NCBI GenBank assembly: GCA_965183835.1
Contig: CBCYME010000009.1
Location: 47,777 to 111,776, forward strand
Reading direction: 5' to 3'
DNA length: 64,000 nucleotides
Source: OMPR01 sp965183835
GTDB lineage: Bacteria > Pseudomonadota > Alphaproteobacteria > Rhodobacterales > Rhodobacteraceae
Below, piece after piece: positions 17,908-26,695 of this stretch; the stretch's first letter is position 1, and each line of letters opens with the position of its first letter. The notes beneath the pieces are model-generated. The model did no database searches. It worked only from the letters and a program-made list of their open reading frames with translations, and had not been told where the DNA came from. Made by a program: the position numbers and the translations under genes.

Positions 17908-18597
17908 ATGTTGCGTTTTACCCCGATCCTTCTGGCGATCCTCTATGCCCTTGCCATGTACCGGTTTTCGGTCTGGCGGACGCATAAAGATCTGGATGCA
18001 AAATCGACAGAACTCGCTGATCCCAAGCTGAAGCAGCTGACCGATCAGATGGCCGCCGCCCTTGGGTTGGCGTGTATTCCTGTGTTCATCTACGAAATCG
18101 ACCCCGTGAACGGCTTAGCCGCACCAGACGGCCGTATCTTCATCACGCGGGGGTTCTACCGCAAATTCCAAGCAGGCGAAGTCAGCGCGGCTGAGATGAG
18201 CTCAGTCATTGCCCACGAGCTGGGCCATGTGGCCTTGGGCCATTCGCGCCGCCGCATGATCGATTTCTCGGGCCAGAACGCCCTGCGCACCGCCTTGGCG
18301 ATGGTTTTGGGGCGCTACATTCCCTTTATCGGGGTGTGGATCGCAAACATGACCGCCTCGCTGTTGATGGCACGTCTGTCCCGCGGTGATGAATATGAGG
18401 CCGACGAATACGCCGCCGCCCTACTGACCAAAGCCGGGATTGGCATCGCCCCACAAAAGAGCCTGTTCCTAAAACTCGAAGAGCTGACCCAAAGCCGAGC
18501 CGGCATTTCGCCTGCTTGGTTGATGAGCCACCCCAAAACCGCTGAACGAATTGCTGCTTTGGAAACCCTCGAAACCCGGTGGAAAACGCAGGGTTAA
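17908..18597 (+). CDS. M48 family zinc metalloprotease
   Basis: 229-residue membrane-associated protease. An N-terminal membrane anchor (LRFTPILLAILYALAMY) is followed by the zinc-binding HELGH motif (SSVIAHELGHVALGH, about residues 100-114), the third ligand in RGDEYEADEYAA, and one or two hydrophobic segments between them (LRTALAMVLGRYIPFIGVWI). Smaller than HtpX; likely involved in envelope protein quality control. Overlaps the convergent PIN gene by 4 bases. Confidence 0.9.
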   Translation: MLRFTPILLAILYALAMYRFSVWRTHKDLDAKSTELADPKLKQLTDQMAAALGLACIPVFIYEIDPVNGLAAPDGRIFITRGFYRKFQAGEVSAAEMSSVIAHELGHVALGHSRRRMIDFSGQNALRTALAMVLGRYIPFIGVWIANMTASLLMARLSRGDEYEADEYAAALLTKAGIGIAPQKSLFLKLEELTQSRAGISPAWLMSHPKTAERIAALETLETRWKTQG

Positions 18598-19133
18598 CCC
18601 AGCGCCTTGGCCAGTCTTGGCAAGCGCGCCTTTTTCAACAGCGGACGCATGTCCCACGCATCCCCTGACAATCGGCGCGCCTCAGCCAGCACTTTTGCAC
18701 CAACGCCCGCGACACCCTCCGGGTCCTCACGCCAAAAATTGCAAAGGAAGGCATCGGGATCAATGCGATCCAAGCCTTCCTCAGACAGTGTCCGACGCGG
18801 AAAGTCCTTGGCGTTGAGGGTGACGATCAAATCAGCAGAACCGGAAATCGCCGTTGCCAGAACATGCACATCCGCCGGGTCTGGCAACCACAGCCGCGCC
18901 TCAACCCCGGGGGCCGGCGTCAATTCAGCCGCAGGCCAAGCCGCGCGCAGCAAGGCAATCTCCGCCTCGGCCTGCATCGTGCCCGTTGGACCCAGTTTTA
19001 CAGCCGCCCGCGCCCATTCGCCCAAGATCCGCGTCGACCACAGCGGGGTAAAGTGGCCCAAACCGGCCACCCCCATCAGCATCTCGCGCATCACTGTCGG
19101 GAACAGAACGCAGGTATCCAGAACAACCTTCAC
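18594..19133 (-). CDS. PIN domain-containing protein (RSP_2648-like)
   Basis: 179 residues. The PIN nuclease start MKVVLDTCVLFP carries the first acidic residue (D6); further acidic residues appear in LPDPADVHVLATAI, and ADLIVTLNAKDFP is the typical last strand. No antitoxin gene is adjacent. Instead the gene overlaps the RNA methyltransferase by 4 bases. I recall this PIN/methyltransferase pairing from Rhodobacter sphaeroides locus names (RSP_2648 and RSP_2647), so it is more likely an RNA-processing gene than a toxin. RNase activity is not shown by sequence alone. Confidence 0.85.
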   Translation of the reverse strand: MKVVLDTCVLFPTVMREMLMGVAGLGHFTPLWSTRILGEWARAAVKLGPTGTMQAEAEIALLRAAWPAAELTPAPGVEARLWLPDPADVHVLATAISGSADLIVTLNAKDFPRRTLSEEGLDRIDPDAFLCNFWREDPEGVAGVGAKVLAEARRLSGDAWDMRPLLKKARLPRLAKALG

Positions 19134-20341
19134 AGTCGGAAAAACACCGCTTTAAGGTAACCGCTTTCGGCCAGTTGCGGCAATTGCGGGTGATCCGCGC
19201 CTGCATATCCGGTGTGCAGCAATTGTGCAGACCGCCCGGCACGTCCAATGCCACGCGCCGACGCAGTGCGGAATTTACTCAGGTCCGCCGCATGAGAACA
19301 AGAACACAGCCCCAGATATCCACCCGGTTTGACCAATTGGGCCGACAGACGCGCAACCCGCTCATAAGCGCGCAAACCAGCCTCAAGCGCCTGTTTCGAT
19401 GGCGCAAAGGCAGGTGGGTCACAAATGACCACATCAAATGTCTCGCCCTCGGCCGACAAAGCAGACAACACATCAAACGCATCGCCTTGGCGGGTGGCAA
19501 ACCGATCCCCAACGCCCGACGCCTCAGCCCCTTGCGCAGCCAACGCCAACGCAGGAGCAGAACCGTCAACCGCAATCGCCTCGGCCGCTCCATTCGCCAG
19601 CATTGCCAGACCAAAACCGCCCACATGGGAAAACACATCCAACACCCGCGCACCCGGCGCGACCAACCGCGCAGCAAAGGCGTGGTTCGGACGCTGGTCA
19701 TAAAACAGGCCGGTTTTCTGACCACCTGTCAGGTCGGCCATATAGGTCGCACCATTCATCGGCACCGGCACAGGTGCGTCAGGCGCGCTGCCAAACAATA
19801 CGGCATTGACGTCATCCAGACCTTCCAACCCACGGGTCCGACCCGAGGCATTTTTCAGAACCGTTGTCACCCCGGTGACGGCGACCAAAGCTTCGGTCAG
19901 CGCCTCTAGGTGCACTTCGGCCCAGGCCGCGTTCGGCTGCACCACGCAGGCGTCCCCAAAGCGGTCGATGATCACACCAGGAAATCCGTCCGATTCCGCA
20001 TGAACCAAGCGATAGAACGGTGCATCAAACAGCCGTTCGCGCATCTCAAACGCCCGCTGCAGGCGGGTCTGAAACCACGCCACATTCAGCTCGGCCTCGG
20101 GATTACGATCCAGCATTCGGCACATGATTTTAGAATCGGGGTTAAACGCCACCAATCCCAGCGGTGCACGATTTTCATCCTCGAGCACGGCCAATGCGCC
20201 AGCCGGAATGTTCTTGGTCCGGCGGTCGGTGACGATTTCATTGGCATAAACCCAAGGGGCACCATAGCGCACGGCACGCGCATTGGTTTTCGGTTTCATG
20301 CGAACGGTGGGGCGGGCAAAAGAAGATGAGGGCGCTGTCAT
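19130..20341 (-). CDS. class I SAM-dependent RNA methyltransferase (RlmI-like, RSP_2647-like)
   Basis: 403 residues. N-terminal PUA-type RNA-binding region (RAVRYGAPWVYANEIV, about 22-37), EEHEE-like middle domain (FPGVIIDRFGDACVV), then a Rossmann methyltransferase with motif I VLDVFSHVGGFGLAMLANG and motif IV VVICDPPAFAPSK. This DPPAFAPSK form is that of the RlmI/RlmK 23S rRNA m5C family, although here it lies with an alphaproteobacterial subgroup. The start codon sits in the loop of a 9-bp hairpin at 20328-20350. Confidence 0.9.
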   Translation of the reverse strand: MTAPSSSFARPTVRMKPKTNARAVRYGAPWVYANEIVTDRRTKNIPAGALAVLEDENRAPLGLVAFNPDSKIMCRMLDRNPEAELNVAWFQTRLQRAFEMRERLFDAPFYRLVHAESDGFPGVIIDRFGDACVVQPNAAWAEVHLEALTEALVAVTGVTTVLKNASGRTRGLEGLDDVNAVLFGSAPDAPVPVPMNGATYMADLTGGQKTGLFYDQRPNHAFAARLVAPGARVLDVFSHVGGFGLAMLANGAAEAIAVDGSAPALALAAQGAEASGVGDRFATRQGDAFDVLSALSAEGETFDVVICDPPAFAPSKQALEAGLRAYERVARLSAQLVKPGGYLGLCSCSHAADLSKFRTASARGIGRAGRSAQLLHTGYAGADHPQLPQLAESGYLKAVFFRL

Positions 20342-20350
20342 AGCGCCCTC
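20328..20350 (-). promoter_or_regulatory. hairpin enclosing the methyltransferase start codon
   Basis: On the minus strand GAGGGCGCT, ATGAC loop, AGCGCCCTC. The loop holds the ATG at 20341 and the left arm holds the only ribosome-site-like GAGGG. It could act as a terminator of the upstream lipoprotein gene (a T-rich TCTTCTTTT follows) or as a translation block. Confidence 0.55.
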
Positions 20351-20379
20351 ATACGGAAATTCTCAGCTGTGCGAAAGGC

Positions 20380-21168
20380 TCAGAGGTTGTTCAAAACCTG
20401 GTAAAAGCCAAGACTTGCATTTTCATAGCCCTCGGGCTTGCTCAGCTCCTGCCGGATCACTTCGGCCAAGTGGTTCGAAATGCGCACCTTTTGGGTCTGA
20501 CCGTGGGCAACCGCGTTGATTGCCTGTTGGCCACCAAAAGCATCCAGATCCGCACGCACTTGGCGGGGTTCTGTCAACAATTCACCGGTTTTTGGGTCAA
20601 CCAGCGCCAGATCAAAGGTGATCGAATGAACGCCACCCGTGGTGTAACGCGCCTTTTCGGTCAGCGCATGGAACCGAACCAGATTCACAGCAAGGTTTAC
20701 CTCGACCGGACCGTTCAACCCTGCAACCCCTTGTGACAGAGCGTCCTGAACGATTTTCTGAACCTGGGCGTGACGGTCGCCAATTGGATCTTCGCGCCAG
20801 ACAATGTCACCACGTGGCAGGTACCGGTTGGCCTCGGATACCTTCAACGAACGCGGCACATAAACCGAAACGGATTTAACTGTCACGGGGGCATGACCCG
20901 GGTGTAATTGCAAAGGTGCGGCCAAAGAGTTGGCTCCGCTTTGCGCTGGTGCCGCATTCGCAGTGGCCGAGGCGCTCGAGATCGGCGCCAAAGATGTGGC
21001 ATCAATCGAAGCCCGGCCCACTTCTGTGGATTGATATCCAACAGGCGCGGATACAGCCGATGTTGGCAATTGCTCGAATGGAACGTTCCGGGTTGGCACG
21101 TCTACGGCGGTACATGCCGAGACAGCCAGCCCCAAACCCGCAAGTAGGATCTTTTGCATGGTTTTCAT
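20380..21168 (-). CDS. lipoprotein (DUF6778-like)
   Basis: 262 residues. Lipoprotein signal KILLAGLGLAVSACTAVD with lipobox V-S-A-C. The start at 21168 (MKTMQK) has AAGGAG about 9 bases upstream. The mature protein has an Ala/Ser-rich linker (about residues 60-85), then a compact domain (TVKSVSVYVPRSLKVSEAN ... VEVNLAVNLVRFHALTEKARY ... ITFDLALVDPKTGELLTEP). I associate this with DUF6778, a Rhodobacterales family, with moderate certainty. Outer-membrane location is likely; the function is unknown. Confidence 0.75.
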   Translation of the reverse strand: MKTMQKILLAGLGLAVSACTAVDVPTRNVPFEQLPTSAVSAPVGYQSTEVGRASIDATSLAPISSASATANAAPAQSGANSLAAPLQLHPGHAPVTVKSVSVYVPRSLKVSEANRYLPRGDIVWREDPIGDRHAQVQKIVQDALSQGVAGLNGPVEVNLAVNLVRFHALTEKARYTTGGVHSITFDLALVDPKTGELLTEPRQVRADLDAFGGQQAINAVAHGQTQKVRISNHLAEVIRQELSKPEGYENASLGFYQVLNNL

Positions 21169-21294
21169 TGTCTCTCTCCTTGAACAAACCCCGAGACGCA
21201 TTCCCGTTGTTTTGACATCCAAGATTTGCCGTCCAATTGGGGCAACTTTTAGACAATTTCCGCTCGATTTAGCGGTGATTTCCACTTTCCCGTC

Positions 21295-21570
21295 CTAGTT
21301 GCGCTCGCGGGATCGCCAACCACCCCGTCGCTTTGGGGCGGTCATCGTCGTCAATCCAGCCTTTAAAACAACGCTCATGGGGTGATCTGGCGCATCATCT
21401 GCATGGCGCTGAATCAGTGTTTCAATGGCATCGCGCTGGGGTACGCCTTCGGGCAGACTCAGCGCCCAGTCCAGAAAGATGCTGCGGCATTGGGAATCGT
21501 TGATTCCCTCGATTCTATACGCCTCAATCATCAGGCCTTTTGGATCAATCGGGTCCTTGGTCTGGTTCAT
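21295..21570 (-). CDS. conserved small hypothetical protein
   Basis: 91 residues, mostly helical: LMIEAYRIEGINDSQCRSIFLDWALSLPEG, ending in a basic tail (KRRGGWRSRERN). It overlaps the end of glnE by 26 bases and has a GAGG site just before its ATG, so it is translated with glnE. Not a family I can name with confidence. Confidence 0.65.
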   Translation of the reverse strand: MNQTKDPIDPKGLMIEAYRIEGINDSQCRSIFLDWALSLPEGVPQRDAIETLIQRHADDAPDHPMSVVLKAGLTTMTAPKRRGGWRSRERN

Positions 21571-24352
21571 CTGCGGCCTCCTCTATGACCCTGGCGATCA
21601 CCGCTGCCGCGGTGTCATAGCTCTGCATAAGCGCCGCTTGCAGGTCTTCTATCTTGTCATACCCTGTGGTGCGGCACAAAAAGGCGGCCCCACCTTCGCC
21701 AATCTTATCTGCTTCAATCGCCTTGCCGGACAGCAATCGCGCCGCAGTTTGCACAGACCAGCATAGATCGTAGCAATCCTTGAGCGTTTGAGCGTCTGCG
21801 ACATTCAACCATCCAACAGCGACGGCCCCCTCCAACCCCGCATGGACATCCCGTGCGGCGAGCCCTGCAAGCAAAGCACCGGCTTGGGCGACCAGTTCAA
21901 TGTCCATCATCCGCCCCGCCCCGGTTTTGGCATCCAACACCCCTGAAGGGTGTTTTGCCGCCGACAGCCGATCGCGCATATCCTGAACGTCACGCAGAAC
22001 TTTCCCGACCTCTCTAGGCTTGGCCAACAGCTCTTGGCGGAATGTTTCCAGATCTTCACCCAGCTCTGCATTGCCAGCGACAACACGCGCCCTCGTCAAC
22101 GCAAGATGTTCCCAAACCCAAGCCTGATCGCTTTGATAGGCGGTAAAGCTGGCCAGACTGGTGGCCACCGGCCCCTGAGTGCCAGAGGGCCGCAGCCGCA
22201 TGTCGACCTCATACAACCGCCCCTGAGACATCGGCGCACTTAGTGCCGTGATCAACGCCTGCGTGAGGCGGGCATAATAGGGTCGTGTGGACAAGGGGCG
22301 TTTGCCATCCGATGTTTCCTGATCCAGCGGGTCATAGATCACGATCATATCCAGATCAGACATCGCATTGATCCGCGACGCCCCCAACGACCCCATGCCC
22401 AGCACAGCCAGCCCCCGTCCGGGAGGTGGCCCATGCTTACGCGCGAACTGATCGGTGACAATGGGCAGGATCGCATCAATCACGGCTTGCGCCAATTCAG
22501 CATACTGCGCCCCCGCATCTGCTGCGTCGATCAATCCGCGCAAATGGTGCACACCGATATGGAAATGCCACTCTTTCGTCCACCGACGCGCCGTGTCCAA
22601 TTGGGTTTCGTAATCGGTTTCAGCACCCAACAACTCTTTCAGCTCTTGGGTCAACGCCTCAAGCCCCTGCCACGGCTCAAAAAACGCCCCCCCGATCACC
22701 GCGTCAAACACCGAGGCATTGCGCGACAGATGATTGGCCAGCGCATGCGAGGTGCCAACGATATCGATCAACAGGTCAATCAATTGCGGATTGGCCTCGA
22801 ACAGAGAAAACAGCTGCACCCCGGCCGGAAGACCTGCCAAAAACCCATCTAACGCCAACAGCGCCTCTTCGGGCTTGGCAGTCCGCGCCAAGCGGGACAA
22901 CAATTCCGGTTTCAACCGTTCGAAAATCTGGGCACCCCGGCTTGATCGCAATGCAGGGTAGGTTGTCCACCGTGCCAGAACAGAGGCATCAAATTCCACC
23001 TTAATCGGCTCTGGTCTGACCACAGCACCGGCATCTGGGGCAAAGAACCCTTCGGTCAATTCGTGCACTTCGGTCAGACGCGCGGTCAGATCCGCCATCA
23101 ACTCTTGGCGACCCACTCCCATCAAACAGGCGATGCGTTCAATGCCCTCCTCTGATTTGGGCACTTTATGAGTCTGGGCGTCATGCACCATCTGTATGCG
23201 ATGCTCGACCTCGCGATGGGCGCGATAATGCTCGCTTAACTTCACCGCAACCTCATCCGGCACCCACCCTTTGGAGGCCAACGCCGCCAAGCCTTCGACG
23301 GTGCCGCGCAGACGCAGATCCCGATCCCGCCCGCCCGCAATCAACTGCCGCGTTTGGGTGAAAAACTCGATCTCTCGGATGCCGCCCCGCCCCAGTTTCA
23401 TATCGTGACCCGGAATGTTCAGCGCCCCACCGGTGCCTTTGTTTTCACGGATCCGCAGCCGCATATCATGGGCGTCCTGAATGGCAGCAAAATCCAAATG
23501 CCGCCGCCACACAAATGGCTTCAGTGTCTTCAGAAAGCGATGCCCCGCCTCGATATCCCCGGCGCAGGGGCGCGCCTTGATATAGGCCGCGCGTTCCCAT
23601 GTCCGCCCCAAACTTTCATAATACCGTTCCGCCGCCTCCATCGCCATGCAGACCGGCGTCACCGCAGGATCCGGGCGCAATCGCAGATCGGTGCGAAACA
23701 CATAGCCATCCGCCGTCTTATCACTCAGCGTGGCACACATATTGCGGGTGGCGCGCACCATTGATTGGCGCGCCTCGTAGAAATCATCCGGATCGTACCG
23801 GGTTTCATCAAACAGCACGATCATATCGATGTCCGAGCTATAATTCAGCTCATGCGCGCCCATCTTGCCCATGGCCAGAATCACCATCCCGGCGGCAGTT
23901 TCAACGTCATCTTCGGTCTGGCCTGGCACCTTGCCCCGTCTGATCAAATTTGCCAGCTCTGATTTGGCCGCAACATCCGCAGCCAAGGCCCCGAAATCGG
24001 TCAACACCTCTGTCACCCGTTCCAACGGCCACGCACCAGCGATATCCGCCAGGGCTGTCACCAAAGCCACCCGCCGCTTGGCCCGCCGCAATCCCGGCTT
24101 CAACTGATCCGAAGCCAACCCTTTGCAATCGGAAAACACGGCCTCGATCGCCGCATTCGGATCCGACAATGCAGGCATGATCCAATCGCGTTCTTGCCCG
24201 ATCAGGTTCTTCAAATACGGGCTCGACCCGCCAACTCCTTCGATCAACAGGGCCAAATCCCCCGTTGCATCCGGCACCAAGGCACGCGCATCCGCCCCCA
24301 GATCTGCATCAAAAGGACGTGGAAGGCGGGTGATTTCAAACAGGCTGCTCAT
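21545..24352 (-). CDS. glnE: glutamine synthetase adenylyltransferase/adenylyl-removing enzyme GlnE
   Basis: 935-residue bifunctional enzyme that adenylylates and de-adenylylates glutamine synthetase under PII control. Both nucleotidyltransferase halves keep their D-x-D motif: SSDIDMIVLFDETRYD (N-terminal, de-adenylylating) and MSDLDMIVIYDPLDQE (C-terminal, adenylylating). PLSTRPYYARLTQALITALS and MRLRPSGTQGPVATSL are typical C-domain motifs. Length is normal for alphaproteobacteria. Followed by a small overlapping ORF. Confidence 0.96.
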   Translation of the reverse strand: MSSLFEITRLPRPFDADLGADARALVPDATGDLALLIEGVGGSSPYLKNLIGQERDWIMPALSDPNAAIEAVFSDCKGLASDQLKPGLRRAKRRVALVTALADIAGAWPLERVTEVLTDFGALAADVAAKSELANLIRRGKVPGQTEDDVETAAGMVILAMGKMGAHELNYSSDIDMIVLFDETRYDPDDFYEARQSMVRATRNMCATLSDKTADGYVFRTDLRLRPDPAVTPVCMAMEAAERYYESLGRTWERAAYIKARPCAGDIEAGHRFLKTLKPFVWRRHLDFAAIQDAHDMRLRIRENKGTGGALNIPGHDMKLGRGGIREIEFFTQTRQLIAGGRDRDLRLRGTVEGLAALASKGWVPDEVAVKLSEHYRAHREVEHRIQMVHDAQTHKVPKSEEGIERIACLMGVGRQELMADLTARLTEVHELTEGFFAPDAGAVVRPEPIKVEFDASVLARWTTYPALRSSRGAQIFERLKPELLSRLARTAKPEEALLALDGFLAGLPAGVQLFSLFEANPQLIDLLIDIVGTSHALANHLSRNASVFDAVIGGAFFEPWQGLEALTQELKELLGAETDYETQLDTARRWTKEWHFHIGVHHLRGLIDAADAGAQYAELAQAVIDAILPIVTDQFARKHGPPPGRGLAVLGMGSLGASRINAMSDLDMIVIYDPLDQETSDGKRPLSTRPYYARLTQALITALSAPMSQGRLYEVDMRLRPSGTQGPVATSLASFTAYQSDQAWVWEHLALTRARVVAGNAELGEDLETFRQELLAKPREVGKVLRDVQDMRDRLSAAKHPSGVLDAKTGAGRMMDIELVAQAGALLAGLAARDVHAGLEGAVAVGWLNVADAQTLKDCYDLCWSVQTAARLLSGKAIEADKIGEGGAAFLCRTTGYDKIEDLQAALMQSYDTAAAVIARVIEEAADEPDQGPD

Positions 24353-24548
24353 GTCGCCAAATTGCGCAGCCCACCGGGGCAGGTCAATGCGACAAAGACA
24401 GGAAACAAGAGGGAAAATAATCTACCGTCAAAATTGATCGAAATTATTTTCAACCCAAACGGCGCGACTAAACTGTCCCTGACAAGCCAGTGTGCGCCCT
24501 TGGGCAAACTTTACCACGGAGACCACGCCATCACCAAGGAACCCCACG

Positions 24549-25303
24549 ATGAAGCTCTGCTTAATCAAAGCCTCGGCCGAAAGCGCATTCAAAGCGTACA
24601 AACACGAGCGCGGTGGACCACCCCAAAGCACCTTTTCCATTGCCGCCGCGACGCCGGGCCAGCTCACCGTCGAAATGCATGACGAGGTTCTGGCCCCCTG
24701 CAAACCCGATCAGATCAACGCGGACCTTGCCGTGATCGTCTTGCCCCCCCGACGCCAACCGGGGCCATGATATCGCCGCCCCCCCTCAGACCGCGTGGCA
24801 TTCAGGTGATCAACGACGGCCTGCACGCCACCTGTGTCCCGGACGAGGCGCAAGATCAGGCCGACAGCGTCATCACCGGTGAATGCGAAAACATCTGGAA
24901 CGCGCTACTGACCGGAGACCGCAACCATGCGCTGGAATTGTTTCGGGCCATCGAACCACCGGTGCTCAAATGGGAGGGCAAAACCACCATCAAAATCGCC
25001 GATGACCCAGAGCAGCTGGAAGCGGCGTCAACAGCACCGCCGCCGCCATCGCGATCGCGATCCCGCTTCCTGGCTCGCGGTTCTACAAACAACCCGAATC
25101 CCAGGTGCGGCTGCTGTCTGACAACTGAGCAAATTACGACGACGCACATGCAGTCTATTAGCCCAAACACATGCCCCCGCCAGAACTGGAAAACGGCGCT
25201 GACATGTTCAACGAACGGTTCTTTTTCCTTGGGCGCGTGGCGTCGCGGATGTGGCGTCAAATTGGCCACTTCGGGCTATCGACCACATTGAAAACTCAAT
25301 CCT
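24549..25303 (+). pseudogene. degraded B12-binding radical-SAM-type protein
   Basis: Pieces of one protein appear in different frames. The first, 24549-24770, reads MKLCLIKASAESAFKAYKHE and DLAVIVLP. The next, from about 24787, reads RGIQVINDGLHATCVPDEA, ADSVITGECENIW. These are the first and second halves of a cobalamin-binding fold seen at the N-terminus of B12/radical-SAM enzymes. Frame breaks fall at C-runs (24744-24750 and about 24776-24782). No C-x3-C-x2-C cluster motif remains, so a large part is deleted. A fragment MFNERFFFLGRVASRMW ends at 25303. A good ribosome site (AAGGA) still precedes the first ATG. Confidence 0.6.
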
Positions 25304-25445
25304 AAGCGGCTCACTGCCCTACCCTTTCCCATGCCAACTTGCGGAAAGCCCGGGGAACCGATAGCTGATGTCCCGAGCCCGGTGGCACGCCCTTTGGTGC
25401 CCGCGAGATCATGCGCCATTGACCAACTGTAGGATTGCCCATCTC

Positions 25446-25862
25446 ATGCTTACCCTGATCAGCTTGTTTTTCGGGGCATTCCTGGCCGCAACTATTCTGC
25501 CCTTTTCATCAGAAGTGATGCTGACGCTGGCCCTCACGTCGGGCGAGTTTGACACATGGTTGCTGGTGTCCATTGCCGCTGTGGGCAATACGCTTGGTGC
25601 GTTGCTCAACTGGTATCTGGGCCGGTTCCTGATGCATTGGTCAAATCACCGCTGGTTTCCCTTTTCCCAACCGCAACTGATACGCGCCGAACACGCCTTT
25701 AACCGCTATGGTCTGTGGTCGTTGCTGTTTGCATGGGTGCCGGTGGTTGGCGACCCCCTGACATTTGCTGCGGGGGCGCTAAACGTGCGACTTGCAGTGT
25801 TCCTACCCCTCGTGGCAGTGGGAAAATCGCTTCGCTATGTGGCAATTGGCTGGATTATCTAA
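25446..25862 (+). CDS. YqaA/DedA-like membrane protein
   Basis: 138 residues with four hydrophobic segments: LTLISLFFGAFLAATILPF, LLVSIAAVGNTLGALLNWYL, LLFAWVPVVGDPLTFAAGAL and FLPLVAVGKSLRYVAIGW. The YqaA/SNARE-associated family motif (ATILPFSSE, VGNTLGALLNWYLGR, VVGDPLTFAAG) is clear. The ATG at 25446 begins the first helix. Likely a lipid-linked transporter relative; function unknown. It is just downstream of the decayed radical-SAM gene and upstream of convergent tRNA-Val. Confidence 0.85.
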   Translation: MLTLISLFFGAFLAATILPFSSEVMLTLALTSGEFDTWLLVSIAAVGNTLGALLNWYLGRFLMHWSNHRWFPFSQPQLIRAEHAFNRYGLWSLLFAWVPVVGDPLTFAAGALNVRLAVFLPLVAVGKSLRYVAIGWII

Positions 25863-25951
25863 CGCATCATACGATTACGAGACTTATCCGACCCAACATG
25901 CCCGACAAGTTGCCAGACATGCAGCTAATTTACTCAAGAATATCCGAGAGT

Positions 25952-26027
<76 letters not shown>

Positions 26028-26040
26028 GTTGAGCAGCCTC

Positions 26041-26514
26041 TTACAGATCCTCCATCGACACTGCAAGAGGTTCTTTTTCATCGCTCTGAATTACATTCTG
26101 CGAAACCAGGCTCTGGCGCAGTTTGCAGATGATGATCCGCCCATTGCCTTTGTCTTCGGTGCGGTTGATGCGCAGCTTGCCCAAAGGTTGAAGGTTCAGC
26201 TCGCGACCTTCGGCGATGGTTGCGCCAAGAATGGCCAGCGCCGCTTCGATTGCAGGCTTTGCATCTTTTTTCTTCACACCGGACCGGGCCACAACCAGAT
26301 CAATCAGTTCCCGCTTTTTCATTTCGGGATCGCCGGTTTCCACGTCATCAATTTCGGGTTCCGAAACTTTGACAACTTTTGGCAAAGGCCCCTCAGATCC
26401 AGCTGTCTCTTTAACCGCTGCAGGATCTACGGCCACTGCCGGCGCCTTGGGCTTCGCTTTGCTCGCCACGGGCTTGCGTGTGGTCGTCGCGGTCTTCGTC
26501 GCTCGTCTTGCCAT
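26041..26514 (-). CDS. HU family DNA-binding protein with N-terminal extension
   Basis: 157 residues. The last 90 residues form an HU/IHF fold (KKRELIDLVVARSGVKKKDAKPAIEAALAILGATIAEG, NLQPLGKLRINRTEDKGNGR). Ahead of it is a low-complexity Lys/Ala/Thr/Pro extension (ARRATKTATTTRKPVASKAKPKA split over 1-30), then an acidic linker. Start ATG 26514 has GAGG about 7 bases before. Such HU variants with basic tails are found in alphaproteobacteria; nucleoid binding is expected. The long upstream ORF extension is not credible. Confidence 0.85.
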   Translation of the reverse strand: MARRATKTATTTRKPVASKAKPKAPAVAVDPAAVKETAGSEGPLPKVVKVSEPEIDDVETGDPEMKKRELIDLVVARSGVKKKDAKPAIEAALAILGATIAEGRELNLQPLGKLRINRTEDKGNGRIIICKLRQSLVSQNVIQSDEKEPLAVSMEDL

Positions 26515-26636
26515 GTCATGCCTCTTTGAATTTTTGCTTTGTCTCAGAATACAGCTTTGTTTCCGCATTTGCCACAATAACCCAAATTTTTCTTGAACCT
26601 GTGACCCTCGGATTTGAGAGAATTTTAGAGAACGGC

Positions 26637-26672
26637 AAAAAAGGAAGGGGCGCGCCCATCGGCACGCCCCCC
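26637..26672 (-). terminator. lon rho-independent terminator
   Basis: On the minus strand GGGGCGTGCC and GGGCGCGCCCC form a GC-rich stem around GAT, followed by TTCC and six T. It begins 24 bases after the lon stop. Confidence 0.75.
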
Positions 26673-26695
26673 AAATTTCGCAAAACAAATCCGCC

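Noticed and set aside
18594..19133. Toxin-antitoxin module based on the PIN gene
   Set aside because: No small antitoxin ORF is adjacent; the gene overlaps an RNA methyltransferase instead.
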